From: Hyphomicrobiales bacterium | GTDB taxonomy: Bacteria; Pseudomonadota; Alphaproteobacteria; Rhizobiales; Rhizobiaceae | Direction of reading: 5' to 3' | Assembly (NCBI GenBank): GCA_900466005.1 | Contig: UEGQ01000003.1 | Location: 558,001-622,000, forward strand | DNA: 64,000 nt | Shown: piece after piece, positions 52,782 through 60,646 of the stretch | Position numbering within the stretch: position 1 is the first letter of the stretch | Layout of the letters: every line of letters begins with the position of its first letter | Made by a program: the position numbers and the translations under genes | Notes under the pieces: generated by a model | What the model saw: only the letters and a program-made list of their open reading frames with translations | Databases searched by the model: none | Told to the model about the DNA's origin: nothing

Positions 52782-53894
52782 TCAGTGTCTCCAGATCGCT
52801 GAATTGTGAAGACCGATCTCGCGGCACCCTTCAGACCCGAGCGTAACCTCGATCCGAACCCGCTTCTTGTCCTCCGGCAGTTCGTCTTTTGTCCCGGCCA
52901 CCTTGTTCTGCTTGTCGAGAACCTTGTTCTGTACTCGCCAGAATGCTCTCGGATCGTCGCGCTCGCCTACGTAGTAGGTAGATCCGTATGGCACGATCCG
53001 ATCCAGGCCTGGTGACATCCGGTCGCCGATGTCCAGGCTGTCGTCACTTTCGTTTCGGCTGATGATGTAGTCGGTTGATTTTATGCTTCCCGGCGTGAAC
53101 CGGGGCCACGTCCTGTTGCTTCTCAGCACCTTGGTTGTTGGGAACAAGTGCCGGATCAAAACGCCATGGATCCGGGCTCTGGCCTCTTCGCTCGGGGATT
53201 TCGGATAGAAGTCAACACTGAACTCAATGCCAGCAATTCGAGGAGAAGCAGCGAAACCATACTCGGCATCAAGATTCATGAGCACCTTCCGGAGCGATTT
53301 CAGATCCGGCTCCTGAACCCTGAGCTTGTATAGTGTTACAGTCCTCCCGGGGCCAAGATCGAGGGCTTCCGGAAATTCCTTCCGGCCGGTGAGCTTCGCG
53401 ATCCGTTCATTCAGCTTCCAGTACTGCGTCTGGCGCATCAGCTCGAATTCGACATCGATCCAGTCGACCACAGCTGTGCACCTGTAAGCGTTGAGGTCGA
53501 TCTGAGGGGTGAGGGTCGTTCGATTCAGAAAGCGCGCCTGTGAGCGCCTGAGAGTCTCCTCGACGTAGGTGAGGATCACTGGATCCTTGTTGCCCTTCGA
53601 CCGGTATAGAGTGACCTTGTGCAACACCTGCAGTCTTACCCCGTTGATACGCACTTCGGCGATGTCGGTAAGCTGATTCCTGAATCCTGCCAACTCTCTC
53701 GTCAGTGCACATCGTGATCGACTGAACACTCGTCCGGTGGCGCCCCGCTGATCCTGAGCTGAGCCTCCTTCGACTGGAGAGCAGATCGAGTTCCAAGGAC
53801 GCGAGCGAACTGGAAGCAACGGATATGCGGCAAGGGCGAGTTTGTGGCAGCGTCGACCGTCTGCAAGGAAAGTGATCGGAACGGCCAGGGGCAT
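52782..53894 (-). CDS. Possible replication-initiation-like protein, C-terminus disrupted
   Basis: About 370 aa if started at ATG 53894; the same frame is open to an ATG at 54167, but that part has no homology-like character. The well-formed region runs from TDIAEVRINGVRLQVLHKVTLYRS through CTAVVDWIDVEFELMRQTQYWKL and RIAGIEFSVDFYPKSPSEEARARIHG to RVRIEVTLGSEGCREIGL. I do not recognise a named family. A replication or DNA-nicking role is a guess from the nearby iteron-like array. The stop at 52782 appears to result from a one-base loss. Confidence 0.5.
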   Translation of the reverse strand: MPLAVPITFLADGRRCHKLALAAYPLLPVRSRPWNSICSPVEGGSAQDQRGATGRVFSRSRCALTRELAGFRNQLTDIAEVRINGVRLQVLHKVTLYRSKGNKDPVILTYVEETLRRSQARFLNRTTLTPQIDLNAYRCTAVVDWIDVEFELMRQTQYWKLNERIAKLTGRKEFPEALDLGPGRTVTLYKLRVQEPDLKSLRKVLMNLDAEYGFAASPRIAGIEFSVDFYPKSPSEEARARIHGVLIRHLFPTTKVLRSNRTWPRFTPGSIKSTDYIISRNESDDSLDIGDRMSPGLDRIVPYGSTYYVGERDDPRAFWRVQNKVLDKQNKVAGTKDELPEDKKRVRIEVTLGSEGCREIGLHNSAIWRH

Positions 53895-54004
53895 CCGGAT
53901 CATCGTCAACAGATAGAGCCCACTGTTGCCCAAAAGCCTCATCTTTTTTGTGCATCCCGGCAGGCGCGCCGCTATAAGTGCCGGCATGAGCAAGGAGAGA
54001 TAGC

Positions 54005-54103
54005 ATGACGAGCAGCCGGACTTCGATGAACGTCTACACCACGCCGGTTCCAAATGGCAGGTCCTCCGAGGGCAAAGGATCCCGGCATGGTGCCGGCCCT
54101 TAG
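54005..54103 (+). CDS. Possible 32-aa leader peptide
   Basis: AAGGAGAG (53992-53999) lies five bases before ATG 54005, a better site than most genes here. The frame reads MTSSRTSMNVYTTPVPNGRS and ends GSRHGAGP. It is polar, with no helix or signal. The next gene starts 20 bases after its stop, so it may be the first gene of a small operon or a translated leader. Confidence 0.45.
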   Translation: MTSSRTSMNVYTTPVPNGRSSEGKGSRHGAGP

Positions 54104-54123
54104 CTCTCAATGAGGATACCAAT

Positions 54124-54549
54124 ATGTCTGAACCTTTCGTCCCCACTATGAATTGCGCCAGCTTCATCCTTCCTTACCCGGAGGAGATCCAGAAGAAGGT
54201 CGGCTCTAAGGGAATGATCTTCTCGTTTCGGGAGTTCTACCTTCTGCTTGCACGGCAGGCAGACGGCAGGGATCCCAAGGAAGCGGCAGAACTCCGCGAG
54301 ATCTCTGACTATTATCCGGATGTCTACCGCGGAGAGATCATGGAGCGCGACAGTCGCGGCAACTGGGTCGGTGACGCTAACGATTGGGATGAGTTGACTG
54401 ACGAGCAGAAGCTCCACCGGGGAAACGCGAACGCAGCGATCGCCGCGCTTGATTGGCTGCGCTATCAGCTTGAGGGGGCTGCCTACGAATACGATATGTC
54501 CGAGGACGTCACGCGGGTTCGGCGCGAGCTCTCTGACATCTCCTTGTAA
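54124..54549 (+). CDS. Hypothetical acidic protein
   Basis: 141 aa; GAGG lies about 10 bases before ATG 54124. The product is acidic and soluble: FILPYPEEIQKKVGSKGMIFSFREFYLLLARQADG, then a NAAIAALDWLRYQLEGAAYEYD helix. No family recognised. Good codon use and ribosome binding site support a real gene. A GC-rich hairpin follows its stop. Confidence 0.65.
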   Translation: MSEPFVPTMNCASFILPYPEEIQKKVGSKGMIFSFREFYLLLARQADGRDPKEAAELREISDYYPDVYRGEIMERDSRGNWVGDANDWDELTDEQKLHRGNANAAIAALDWLRYQLEGAAYEYDMSEDVTRVRRELSDISL

Positions 54550-54557
54550 CGTTAGGG

Positions 54558-54588
54558 AGGGCCGGCCGACTGCTTCCGGTCGGCCCTT
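54558..54588 (+). terminator. Hairpin after the 141-aa gene
   Basis: AGGGCCGGCC near 54558 pairs with GGTCGGCCCT ending near 54587 with one mismatch and a TGCTTCC loop region. Only two T follow, so termination strength is uncertain. Confidence 0.45.
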
Positions 54589-54936
54589 AAAGGAGGTTAC
54601 CCGTCGTTTATCTGACCCAGGCAAGACCAGGTCGCGGCACTAATGCTCCTACGGCTTTCAAAGTGGAAATCGGCTATCAATGTCATCCAGTGACAAATGT
54701 GCGTAATGGCCAACTCTGCAAAGCTAGTGCGGAAGGAATTGTTGTCGCATTCGTCCGTCCGCTCGCTTCCTTCCGGGATACGTTTTCGGCACTGGGCGGC
54801 AAGGCTGTCCAGCGGAATGGTGCTTCCGGAAATGTCGCAAGATCGCTCTCACAGCGTGATCTCATTCCACTTGATATCGACGTCGTAATTGCGCTGTGTG
54901 GCGGATAGCGGCCTCGTCAAGCGAACGATCCGTTCA

Positions 54937-55115
54937 ACCTTTACATCGACCCAAAATCTCGAAAATCGGCGTTCCCCGTCAAGAAAATGTAAAGGTCTGT
55001 CAAGGTTGGGAGCCAAAAAGAGCGAGCTTAGGGTGTCCAGACCTTTACATCGCAGGTCCCCAAATGGCTTTCAGAGCAATTTGAGCGCTCTTGCCCCAGC
55101 CGATGTAAAGGTTCC
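54937..55115. repeat. Iteron-like array of GATGTAAAGGT elements
   Basis: Four copies of a 10-11 base element in alternating orientation: ACCTTTACATCG 54937-54948, ATGTAAAGGTCTG 54987-54999, CAGACCTTTACATCG 55038-55052, CGATGTAAAGGTTCC 55101-55115. A partial fifth (GAATGTAACC) follows near 55123. Starts are spaced about 50-63 bases. It lies in an 828-base gene-free stretch (54550-55377) and resembles binding sites for a replication or partition protein. Confidence 0.65.
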
Positions 55116-55287
55116 TTGCCGCGAATGTAACCGTAGTGATTTGGAATGGGATGTTCGAAATCAGGTATGGGAGGATAGGGTGCCGGGTGTTTGCCGGCAC
55201 AAAAGGCATCCCCATCAGAACGCAGGGGTTTTCCTAAGACGTCGAGTTTCAACACACGTCACGTACAGATTGACGTTGCCTAAAAGC

Positions 55288-55296
55288 TGTGGATAA
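55288..55296 (-). promoter_or_regulatory. Consensus DnaA box
   Basis: TGTGGATAA, the exact complement of TTATCCACA, 170 bases after the last iteron-like repeat. A perfect nine-base match beside iterons suggests a replication origin of the integrative element. Confidence 0.5.
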
Positions 55297-55303
55297 CAAG
55301 CGT

Positions 55304-55319
55304 AAGTAAGCGCTTACTT
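55304..55319. promoter_or_regulatory. Perfect 16-bp palindrome AAGTAAGCGCTTACTT
   Basis: Fully self-complementary; it lies 58 bases before the DUF2293 gene start and 7 bases after the DnaA box. A likely operator for the following three-gene operon, whose later genes look like DNA-binding proteins. Confidence 0.5.
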
Positions 55320-55377
55320 TTGTATCATTTTCCAATACGTCCGAATAGATAGATGTCCTCACCAATCGAGGACGTCT

Positions 55378-55701
55378 ATGCCAAGGTTCTCCATACGTAC
55401 AATCAAGCGGTATCTGCGCCGTCATCACCCCAGCTGCCCGGATTTCGCTGTCGAATATCTCGCGAACGAGATCGCCAACAGAGATTGGGGACGAGCTCCT
55501 CTTGGCCAGGCCGTGGGCATCACGATGCAGACCTTTCTCCGGCACGAGATGACCGACTACGACACGCTCCTGCTATCCGGCATGGATCGCGATGAAGCGC
55601 GGCGACGTGTTCAGCCGAAGATCAACAAGATGCTTCAAAGCTGGAAACGCAGGCGGGCAGTTAAGGAACTGGAGAAGGCATCAATCAATGACAATGCTTG
55701 A
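55378..55701 (+). CDS. DUF2293-like protein
   Basis: 107 aa with GAGG before ATG 55378. The sequence SIRTIKRYLRRHHPSCPDFAVEYLANEIANRDWG...RHEMTDYDTLLLSGMDRDEARRRVQPKINKMLQSWKR fits the DUF2293 pattern of small helical proteins. Function is unknown. The next gene starts inside its 3' end (14-base overlap). Confidence 0.7.
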   Translation: MPRFSIRTIKRYLRRHHPSCPDFAVEYLANEIANRDWGRAPLGQAVGITMQTFLRHEMTDYDTLLLSGMDRDEARRRVQPKINKMLQSWKRRRAVKELEKASINDNA

Positions 55702-56101
55702 AGCAAGAATGACGTTGCTGAGACTGCTCTGGGATCTGTTGAGCGAGCGGGGTCTCGAAACAAAAGAGTTCCTCGAAAAGGCCGGCTCGTTCGAACCGTC
55801 CAGCCTGCAACGTTATCTCAAGGGATACGTGCGGCTACACCCAAACCAACTGGTCGACATCATCGAAATCCTTCAGCCCCACGAGGCGCTCGAGCGGCGA
55901 ATGCTCGTGCTGTGTCTCGCGCAGTTCTATGGCGGGCATGTCATCGAGCTATTAGAGCGCAATCTTCGGCCCGAAGGGTGTGAATGCGAATGTTCCACGC
56001 CGGCACTCGATTCTGGATCAGATACGCCAAATCTGTCCCGCGTTCAGAACGCTATAAATGCAGTATCTGAACAAGCGCAGGAGCGACACGAGCATGACTG
56101 A
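55688..56101 (+). CDS. Helical regulator-like protein (first of a tandem pair)
   Basis: 137 aa from ATG 55688, overlapping the DUF2293 gene. The order LLSERGLETKEFLEKAGSFEPSSLQRYLKGYVRLHPNQLVDIIEIL suggests a Cro/XRE-like helix-turn-helix. The segment ERRMLVLCLAQFYGGHVIELLERN is echoed in the next gene. Four cysteines occur in GCECEC and MLVLCLA. Probably a transcription regulator; family not certain. Confidence 0.6.
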   Translation: MTMLEARMTLLRLLWDLLSERGLETKEFLEKAGSFEPSSLQRYLKGYVRLHPNQLVDIIEILQPHEALERRMLVLCLAQFYGGHVIELLERNLRPEGCECECSTPALDSGSDTPNLSRVQNAINAVSEQAQERHEHD

Positions 56102-56471
56102 TCGAAACGATCTGGTAGAATTTCTGAAGGCACAGCTTGCCGCTATCGATCTCGAAGAAAAGAGTTACGGCTTTCTCGGAGGCCGGTTCTTCGAAATGGT
56201 CATCAGAGGCGAAGCAAAGCTCCCTCTGGATCGCGTCGAGGAGGTGGCGGATTTGCTCGGCTGCGACAGGCGCAAGCTCTTCCGGCTGTCGTTGCGTCAG
56301 TTCTACGACGAGGACGCGATCAGTCTCTTTGAACGCATGTTCTGGGTCACCGACGAGGAGCAAAAGTGGCTTGATGCGATCAGGTCAGCGGAAGACGGTC
56401 CTGTCGCGGAACCCCACGGGACGGCCAGGCGCCTCCTTCGGGCATTGGTGAAGCCTCAGGTCCCGGCATAG
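56094..56471 (+). CDS. Helical regulator-like protein (second of a tandem pair)
   Basis: 125 aa from ATG 56094, overlapping the previous stop by 8 bases, with GGAG upstream. MVIRGEAKLPLDRVEEVADLLGCDRRKLFRLSLRQFYDEDAISLFERMF aligns by eye with the previous protein, so the two are diverged tandem duplicates. XRE-like DNA binding is likely. Confidence 0.6.
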   Translation: MTDRNDLVEFLKAQLAAIDLEEKSYGFLGGRFFEMVIRGEAKLPLDRVEEVADLLGCDRRKLFRLSLRQFYDEDAISLFERMFWVTDEEQKWLDAIRSAEDGPVAEPHGTARRLLRALVKPQVPA

Positions 56472-56626
56472 CCTTGGCTTGGACGATGGTGGGGGAGAAC
56501 CGGTGACCAGGATCGTGGCCATTCCTTCCCCGGCTATCCAATCTGACAAATCTTTCGGGGCCGCCGCACTTGGGCCGCGCTCTCGTGGGGCCATGGCGCA
56601 AAGATGGTGCGGTGCGGGTTTCGGTA

Positions 56627-56730
56627 GTTCGCGGACAGCGATTCCATTAAATCGCGGACAGGGTTTTCGATAAATCCGGGACAGGGATTTTGCTAATTCG
56701 CGGACAGCGATTTCGGTAAATCCCGGACAG
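56627..56730. repeat. Terminal multiple repeats of an IS21-family remnant
   Basis: Five copies of an AAATC(G/C)CGGACAG-type unit, whose CGGACAG/GGGACAG cores begin at 56632, 56655, 56678, 56701 and 56724: exactly 23 bases apart. IS21-family ends carry such multiple transposase-binding repeats. The 150 bases before them (56472-56626) hold no gene that I can support. Confidence 0.75.
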
Positions 56731-56800
56731 TCTTCTCGGCGACAAAAGATCGACTTTCGCCCGCGCCGCCTCTGTCATTCTGCACCTCGATCTGAACGAG

Positions 56801-57169
56801 GTGGAGCGAATGGCGCGACGGAAACAGGCGAGACTTACGAGTGTGAAGGACATTCGATCGATTTTGAGACTGGGGCACGAACAGGGGCTTTTTGTTCGGG
56901 CGATCTCGGAACGGCTGAAAATCAGCAAAACGACCGTGTCGACCTACGTTCTGTGGGCTCGGGAAGAGGGTCTGTCATGCTGGCCCCTGCCGCCCGGCCT
57001 TGATGACGACGCCGTTTTGCAGCGTCGCCTGTTCCACCGCCGCGGGCGGCCGCCGCAGGATCTGGACGAGCCCAGTTGGGCGAACATCGCCAGCGAGCTG
57101 AAGACGCCAGAGAGTTTCGACAAGCCTGTCGTAGGTTCATGTACACAGAGAATGTGTTGCCGGCAGTAG
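56801..57169 (+). pseudogene. Truncated IS21-family transposase IstA
   Basis: The N-terminal about 100 residues (ARLTSVKDIRSILRLGHEQGLFVRAISERLKISKTTVSTYVLWAREEGLSCWPLPPGLDDDAVLQRRLF) are the IstA helix-turn-helix region. After GRPPQDLDEPSWANIASELK the sequence departs from IstA and stops; the DDE catalytic domain and istB are missing. A deletion joined it to the LOTUS-domain fragment downstream. Not functional. Confidence 0.85.
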
Positions 57170-57223
57170 CCGCGAACGGTGCCGAGTCGGCCCAGGCACC
57201 AACATCCCCTTCAGCAGCCGAAG

Positions 57224-57460
57224 GCCGCAACACCGATCATTAAGAACGTGATCTCACAGATGGAACGCGAGGAGGGCTGGGTGCCACTCGGGGCCGCTGG
57301 CACGCAGCTCGCCAATCTGGCCTCGGACTTCGACGCACGAACCTACTGCTTCCGAAAGCTGAGTGATCTGGTGCGGAAGACGAACGCGTTCGACATTGAA
57401 CAACACCAGGGCGGGCATCTGCGAATCCGCATAAGACGGTCCGCATCGAAGAAGAAGTAG
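57224..57460 (+). pseudogene. 3' fragment of an OST-HTH/LOTUS (NYN-type) protein
   Basis: The frame reads IIKNVISQMEREEGWVPLGAAGTQLANLASDFDARTYCFRKLSDLVRKTNAFDIEQHQGGHLRIRIRRSASKKK, a typical LOTUS domain at the C-terminus of NYN-domain RNases. The NYN part is absent and the IS21 remnant lies directly upstream, so the element appears to have removed the 5' part. Confidence 0.7.
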
Positions 57461-57571
57461 CGGTTATTGCTGACTCACCGGAGCTCGCTGACTAGCGTAG
57501 CGCGCCCTTACGCTCTGCTGGGGCATTTCCGTAGTGCTGGAACGTCAGTGCTCCTAAGGCGTCGATGGCGT

Positions 57572-58321
57572 TCAGAACCGCCCGTAGTTCGGGTGCTGTC
57601 GGATCTCAGCGGACGTTGACTCTCTCAGAATCTCGAGGGCTGCCCGGTGAGGCCTGCGAAGGGCTGCGGCAGTCCAAGCCTCGCCGCGGCCGGTCTTCAA
57701 ACCAATCCGGTTCAGGGCATCGACGAGGGCCGGGACAGTGAGATCCTGCCATCCATTCGTCCGAATGGCGTTGGCGAGCTCGTTGATCTTCTCCTCTGCC
57801 CGGCGCTTGTTTGCGTCCGCGCCAAGCCTCTGGGCTTCGGGGAGGTTCGTCGGGTTGCCAAGCTTCACGCCGGCGTCCTTCTTTCTCTTGAGCGCGCGGC
57901 TGGTCCTCTCGGCGATCTTTTCGCCTTCAAGTTCTGCACGAGCTGCACGACTGGCGAGCACAAGACGATCCTTGGTGCGCCCTTCCGAGACCGAGATCAC
58001 CATCACCTTCCTCTTCCGGATGATATCTTCGATGGTCTTCGTATTCCGAGACAGCCTGTCGAGCCGATCGACAAGAAGGTCGACACCGTTAGCCTCGGCA
58101 AACTCGAGCGCCTTCTGCAGATCGTCTCTCAGCTTGAGGTTCTTCTCGCCCCGACCACTGGCGACATCCTGGAACCATTCAATGATCTCGACGCCGGCCT
58201 CATCAGCATAGGCGCGAATGGCCGCGCGCTGCGCCTCAAGTCCGATCCCTGCCTCTCCCTGCTTCTGGGTCGATACGCGAATGTAAGCGATTGCGTGCTT
58301 GGACGTCCGATAGGTGGTCAT
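57572..58321 (-). CDS. Serine recombinase (resolvase/invertase family)
   Basis: 249 aa. The N-terminal catalytic domain shows AIAYIRVSTQKQGEAGIGLEAQRAAI with the active-site serine in RVST, a DLLVDRLDRLSRN motif, and ERTSRALKRKKDAGVKLG linking to the DNA-binding part. A C-terminal helix-turn-helix (LTVPALVDALNRIGLKTGRGEAWTAAALRR) follows. It may resolve or invert DNA within the island. Degenerate repeats lie upstream of its start. Confidence 0.88.
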   Translation of the reverse strand: MTTYRTSKHAIAYIRVSTQKQGEAGIGLEAQRAAIRAYADEAGVEIIEWFQDVASGRGEKNLKLRDDLQKALEFAEANGVDLLVDRLDRLSRNTKTIEDIIRKRKVMVISVSEGRTKDRLVLASRAARAELEGEKIAERTSRALKRKKDAGVKLGNPTNLPEAQRLGADANKRRAEEKINELANAIRTNGWQDLTVPALVDALNRIGLKTGRGEAWTAAALRRPHRAALEILRESTSAEIRQHPNYGRF

Positions 58322-58545
58322 GTAGGTGATGCTCTTGAAGGGTGATGGAAGGGGAGGGGTATGTGAGCAACACTATACGATCCCCTTTAGAGATGATCAA
58401 GTCAAATACGGGTGAGCAACTCTAAATATCAAGGATGGCGCTATCCTTTAGGAGTTTCGACAAAGCCGCAGTTTCCCGGTCGTCGGCGCCAGGCTAGATG
58501 CTAGGGACTCCGTTTGTCGTTCCCCTTGCTCAAGGCCGGGGCCAT

Positions 58546-58680
58546 TCATCGAAGCATCAGGGGCAGTACATTGACGCATCATTGAAGCACCAGTGACGCG
58601 TCATGGAAGCGTTGTGGAGCTTCAAGCGTCAACGCTGAACGCGTCAATGATGGACGCTGCGTCCAACCTTCACGCATCAC
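58546..58680. repeat. Degenerate TCATNGAAGC / GACGCRTCA repeats upstream of the serine recombinase
   Basis: TCATCGAAGC 58546, TCATTGAAGC 58579 and TCATGGAAGC 58601, with GACGC(A/G)TCA before the last two, then inverted forms GCTTCA and GCGTCAAC, and a small dyad GGACGCTGCGTCC. They could be recombinase binding sites. The 58322-58545 stretch before them holds the recombinase promoter and nothing else recognised. Confidence 0.4.
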
Positions 58681-58724
58681 CTGAAACTTCTCTTCCTGTC
58701 GTTGGCGGGGCCAGTCCATCGATC

Positions 58725-58750
58725 GATCCCTAGGATCGCTGCCGTTCCCC
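58725..58750. repeat. 26-bp direct repeat, copy 1
   Basis: GATCCCTAGGATCGCTGCC followed by GTTCCCC; the same 26 bases with one change occur at 59040-59065. The core GATCCCTAGGATC is a near-palindrome. The two copies bracket a 31-aa membrane-peptide gene. Confidence 0.6.
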
Positions 58751-58898
58751 ATCCCCGTTCCGGCTCTCTCGCAAACCTCCTTTTCTCCGAGATGGTTCGC
58801 GGTAGATAAGGATCGAGATGGTTGTTAATATCGAGTTTTCGTGGCAGCGACCCTAGCTGACAGGGGGGGCCGCGCGCACTACACGAGGTGACTGAACC

Positions 58899-58994
58899 AT
58901 GGATATCCACGACCCTTACACGTCCATAGGCTTGATGATCCTGGCGATGGCGCTTGCACTTCTCGCTTACAAAAAGCTCAGCCGTCGTCGGTGA
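58899..58994 (+). CDS. 31-aa single-helix membrane peptide
   Basis: GAGGTGA lies about 8 bases before ATG 58899. The peptide begins MDIHDPYTSIGLMILAMALA and ends LLAYKKLSRRR: one membrane helix and a basic tail. Size, helix and charge resemble type I toxin peptides (Fst/Ldr/TisB-like) or small membrane regulators. It sits between two 26-bp repeats and upstream of hipBA. Identity is unproven. Confidence 0.55.
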   Translation: MDIHDPYTSIGLMILAMALALLAYKKLSRRR

Positions 58995-59039
58995 TTGACG
59001 CCTTGGAGCGGCGTTCATCCGTGGACCGCTCACCCGATG

Positions 59040-59065
59040 GATCCCTAGGATCGCTGCCATTCCCC
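59040..59065. repeat. 26-bp direct repeat, copy 2
   Basis: Second copy of the 58725-58750 repeat (one mismatch), same orientation, 315 bases apart. Confidence 0.6.
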
Positions 59066-59156
59066 GCCCTGCCGTCGGTGGGCAATGACCTGAGATCCGG
59101 TTAGGTGGGCTGGGCGGGGCTGAAGGCCGTGGTGGGGCCTGCGCAGCCGGCCAACG

Positions 59157-60419
59157 TCACAGGCCCTCTTTGTCCACCGCCCTTCGGACAAGCGCGCAGC
59201 GGGTTTCAATCACCTTCCTAACGGTTCTCAGGATCGCATGATACGTGCCGGCATCCGACATCTCCTCAATCAAGGCGTCGGCTTGCGGCAGTATCTCATC
59301 CGCCATGCCAGTCAGCTCTGTAACGAGCATTCGCTTTGCGGCTTTTGTCGGGGGGACTAGCGAGGTCCAGTGCGCCATCTGGATGGTATCGGGCAAGGAT
59401 CTGCCTCCGATCGCCATAGCCAGATTCTTGGAGAGACGAGGGTAGGCTGCCGTGCAGACAACATCGTAAATCGGAGCCAGGTCGGGCACCTGACTGCGGT
59501 AGAGCAGGGCGTAGTTTTTGGCGTGGGCGTCGGCGTTGCCGACCAGGTAGTGAAACATCAGCATTCGCTGAAAGCGCAGTGTCTCTGCCGCGGGGCTCCC
59601 CGTGGTCCTTCGGATTAGCTGCAGACATTGGCTCACGCCCGGGCCGCCTTCTTCCTCGTATTTGAGTTCCGGTGGCACGCTCAGCGCCTGGCAGAAGTCC
59701 TCCTGATGCACACGTTCAATCCGGCCGTCGGGATGCATGATGCGATCGTAGCGCTCGACCAGGAAGTAGTCGATCTTGCCGGCGACGCCTTTCGATACCC
59801 GGGGGGCATCGAGATCAAGACGCCGCGCGAGTTTCATGCAGAAGACTTCATTTTCGACGGTGCCATCCAGTCCGTCGATAAAGGGCTTCAGGATATGTGT
59901 AGTCGGACGCCCGCCTCGCGGTAGTGTCACCTGACCCTCGACGATGGCGACCGCGAGCTTGTCCTGAGCGCCGGCCAGCGAGAGGCGCACGCCAGCTTCC
60001 CCGCCAAGCAGTGGTCGTTGCCGTAGCAGCGACAGGATCTCCTCGAGACGCTTCTCGTCAAGTGGCTCGTCATCCTCCGTTGTGGAGACCGCCGGGTTCG
60101 ACCCATGCGGAAGAAGCGTCAGGGCGCCGGCGCATTCGCCTCCGATGATTTCAAGCAGTCCAAAAGCGTTGTTGGAGGAAATGCCGAGGGCGGCCGCAAG
60201 GCGACGCCTCGCGTTCTCATCCGGCAGGAGACCGGAAAAGAAGGGGCGAACGACGCGGTCGTTGAACGGTTCTTCCTGCAACGGCAGGGAGACGGAAAGC
60301 GCCATGGGATCAGTGGCGAGGTAGTCGCTGTTATAGGTGAAGGTCAACGAGGCGTCGTCGTCCTGCTTGAGCTCGCCTGCCTTTCGGTCTTTGAGGTAGA
60401 CGTCCAGCACGCGGCTCAT
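59157..60419 (-). CDS. hipA: HipA-family serine/threonine kinase toxin
   Basis: 420 aa. N-terminal couple_hipA region (VYLKDRKAGELKQDDDASLTFTYNSDYL), RLSLAGAQDKLAV activation-loop region, HILKPFIDGLDGTVENEVFCMKLAR, catalytic GNADAHAKNYALLY and metal site LAPIYDVVCTA. All kinase residues seem present. HipA phosphorylates a translation target (glutamyl-tRNA synthetase in E. coli) and slows growth. Its ATG overlaps the hipB stop (ATGA). Confidence 0.9.
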   Translation of the reverse strand: MSRVLDVYLKDRKAGELKQDDDASLTFTYNSDYLATDPMALSVSLPLQEEPFNDRVVRPFFSGLLPDENARRRLAAALGISSNNAFGLLEIIGGECAGALTLLPHGSNPAVSTTEDDEPLDEKRLEEILSLLRQRPLLGGEAGVRLSLAGAQDKLAVAIVEGQVTLPRGGRPTTHILKPFIDGLDGTVENEVFCMKLARRLDLDAPRVSKGVAGKIDYFLVERYDRIMHPDGRIERVHQEDFCQALSVPPELKYEEEGGPGVSQCLQLIRRTTGSPAAETLRFQRMLMFHYLVGNADAHAKNYALLYRSQVPDLAPIYDVVCTAAYPRLSKNLAMAIGGRSLPDTIQMAHWTSLVPPTKAAKRMLVTELTGMADEILPQADALIEEMSDAGTYHAILRTVRKVIETRCALVRRAVDKEGL

Positions 60420-60640
60420 GAGGACGCGCCGCGGTTGGTGATGCTAACGGTCAAGCCGAGCGTCTGCAGGACGATCAATGCAAGACCAAGCCTACAGCTC
60501 TCTTTGCCGCTTTCGAGCTCACGGACGAACCGAACGCCCACGCCTGCGACGCCTGCGAGCTGCTCCTGGGTGAGTTGCTGACGCTTTCGCTCAGCGCGGA
60601 TCAGTTGGCCGAGTGCCAAGCTGTCGGAGACTGTGGCCAT
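60416..60640 (-). CDS. hipB: HipB-type antitoxin, XRE-family repressor
   Basis: 74 aa if started at ATG 60640, which has AAAGGG nine bases upstream; an ATG at 60649 is too close to it. The helix-turn-helix GQLIRAERKRQQLTQEQLAGVAGVGVRFVRELESGKESCRLGLALIVLQTLGL is a standard XRE domain. It binds and neutralises HipA and represses the operon. Confidence 0.87.
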   Translation of the reverse strand: MATVSDSLALGQLIRAERKRQQLTQEQLAGVAGVGVRFVRELESGKESCRLGLALIVLQTLGLTVSITNRGASS

Positions 60641-60646
60641 GTGATT

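Noticed and set aside
54663..54908. 81-aa open frame in the gene-free stretch before the iteron-like array
   Set aside because: No ribosome binding site, no recognisable pattern, and a competing frame of similar length on the other strand.
54937..55115. CRISPR array
   Set aside because: The repeated unit is only 10-11 bases, alternates in orientation and has unequal spacers; no cas genes are present.
56627..56730. CRISPR-like array because of the exact 23-bp spacing
   Set aside because: Units are imperfect and the spacers are only about 11 bases; the adjacent istA fragment identifies it as an IS21 end.
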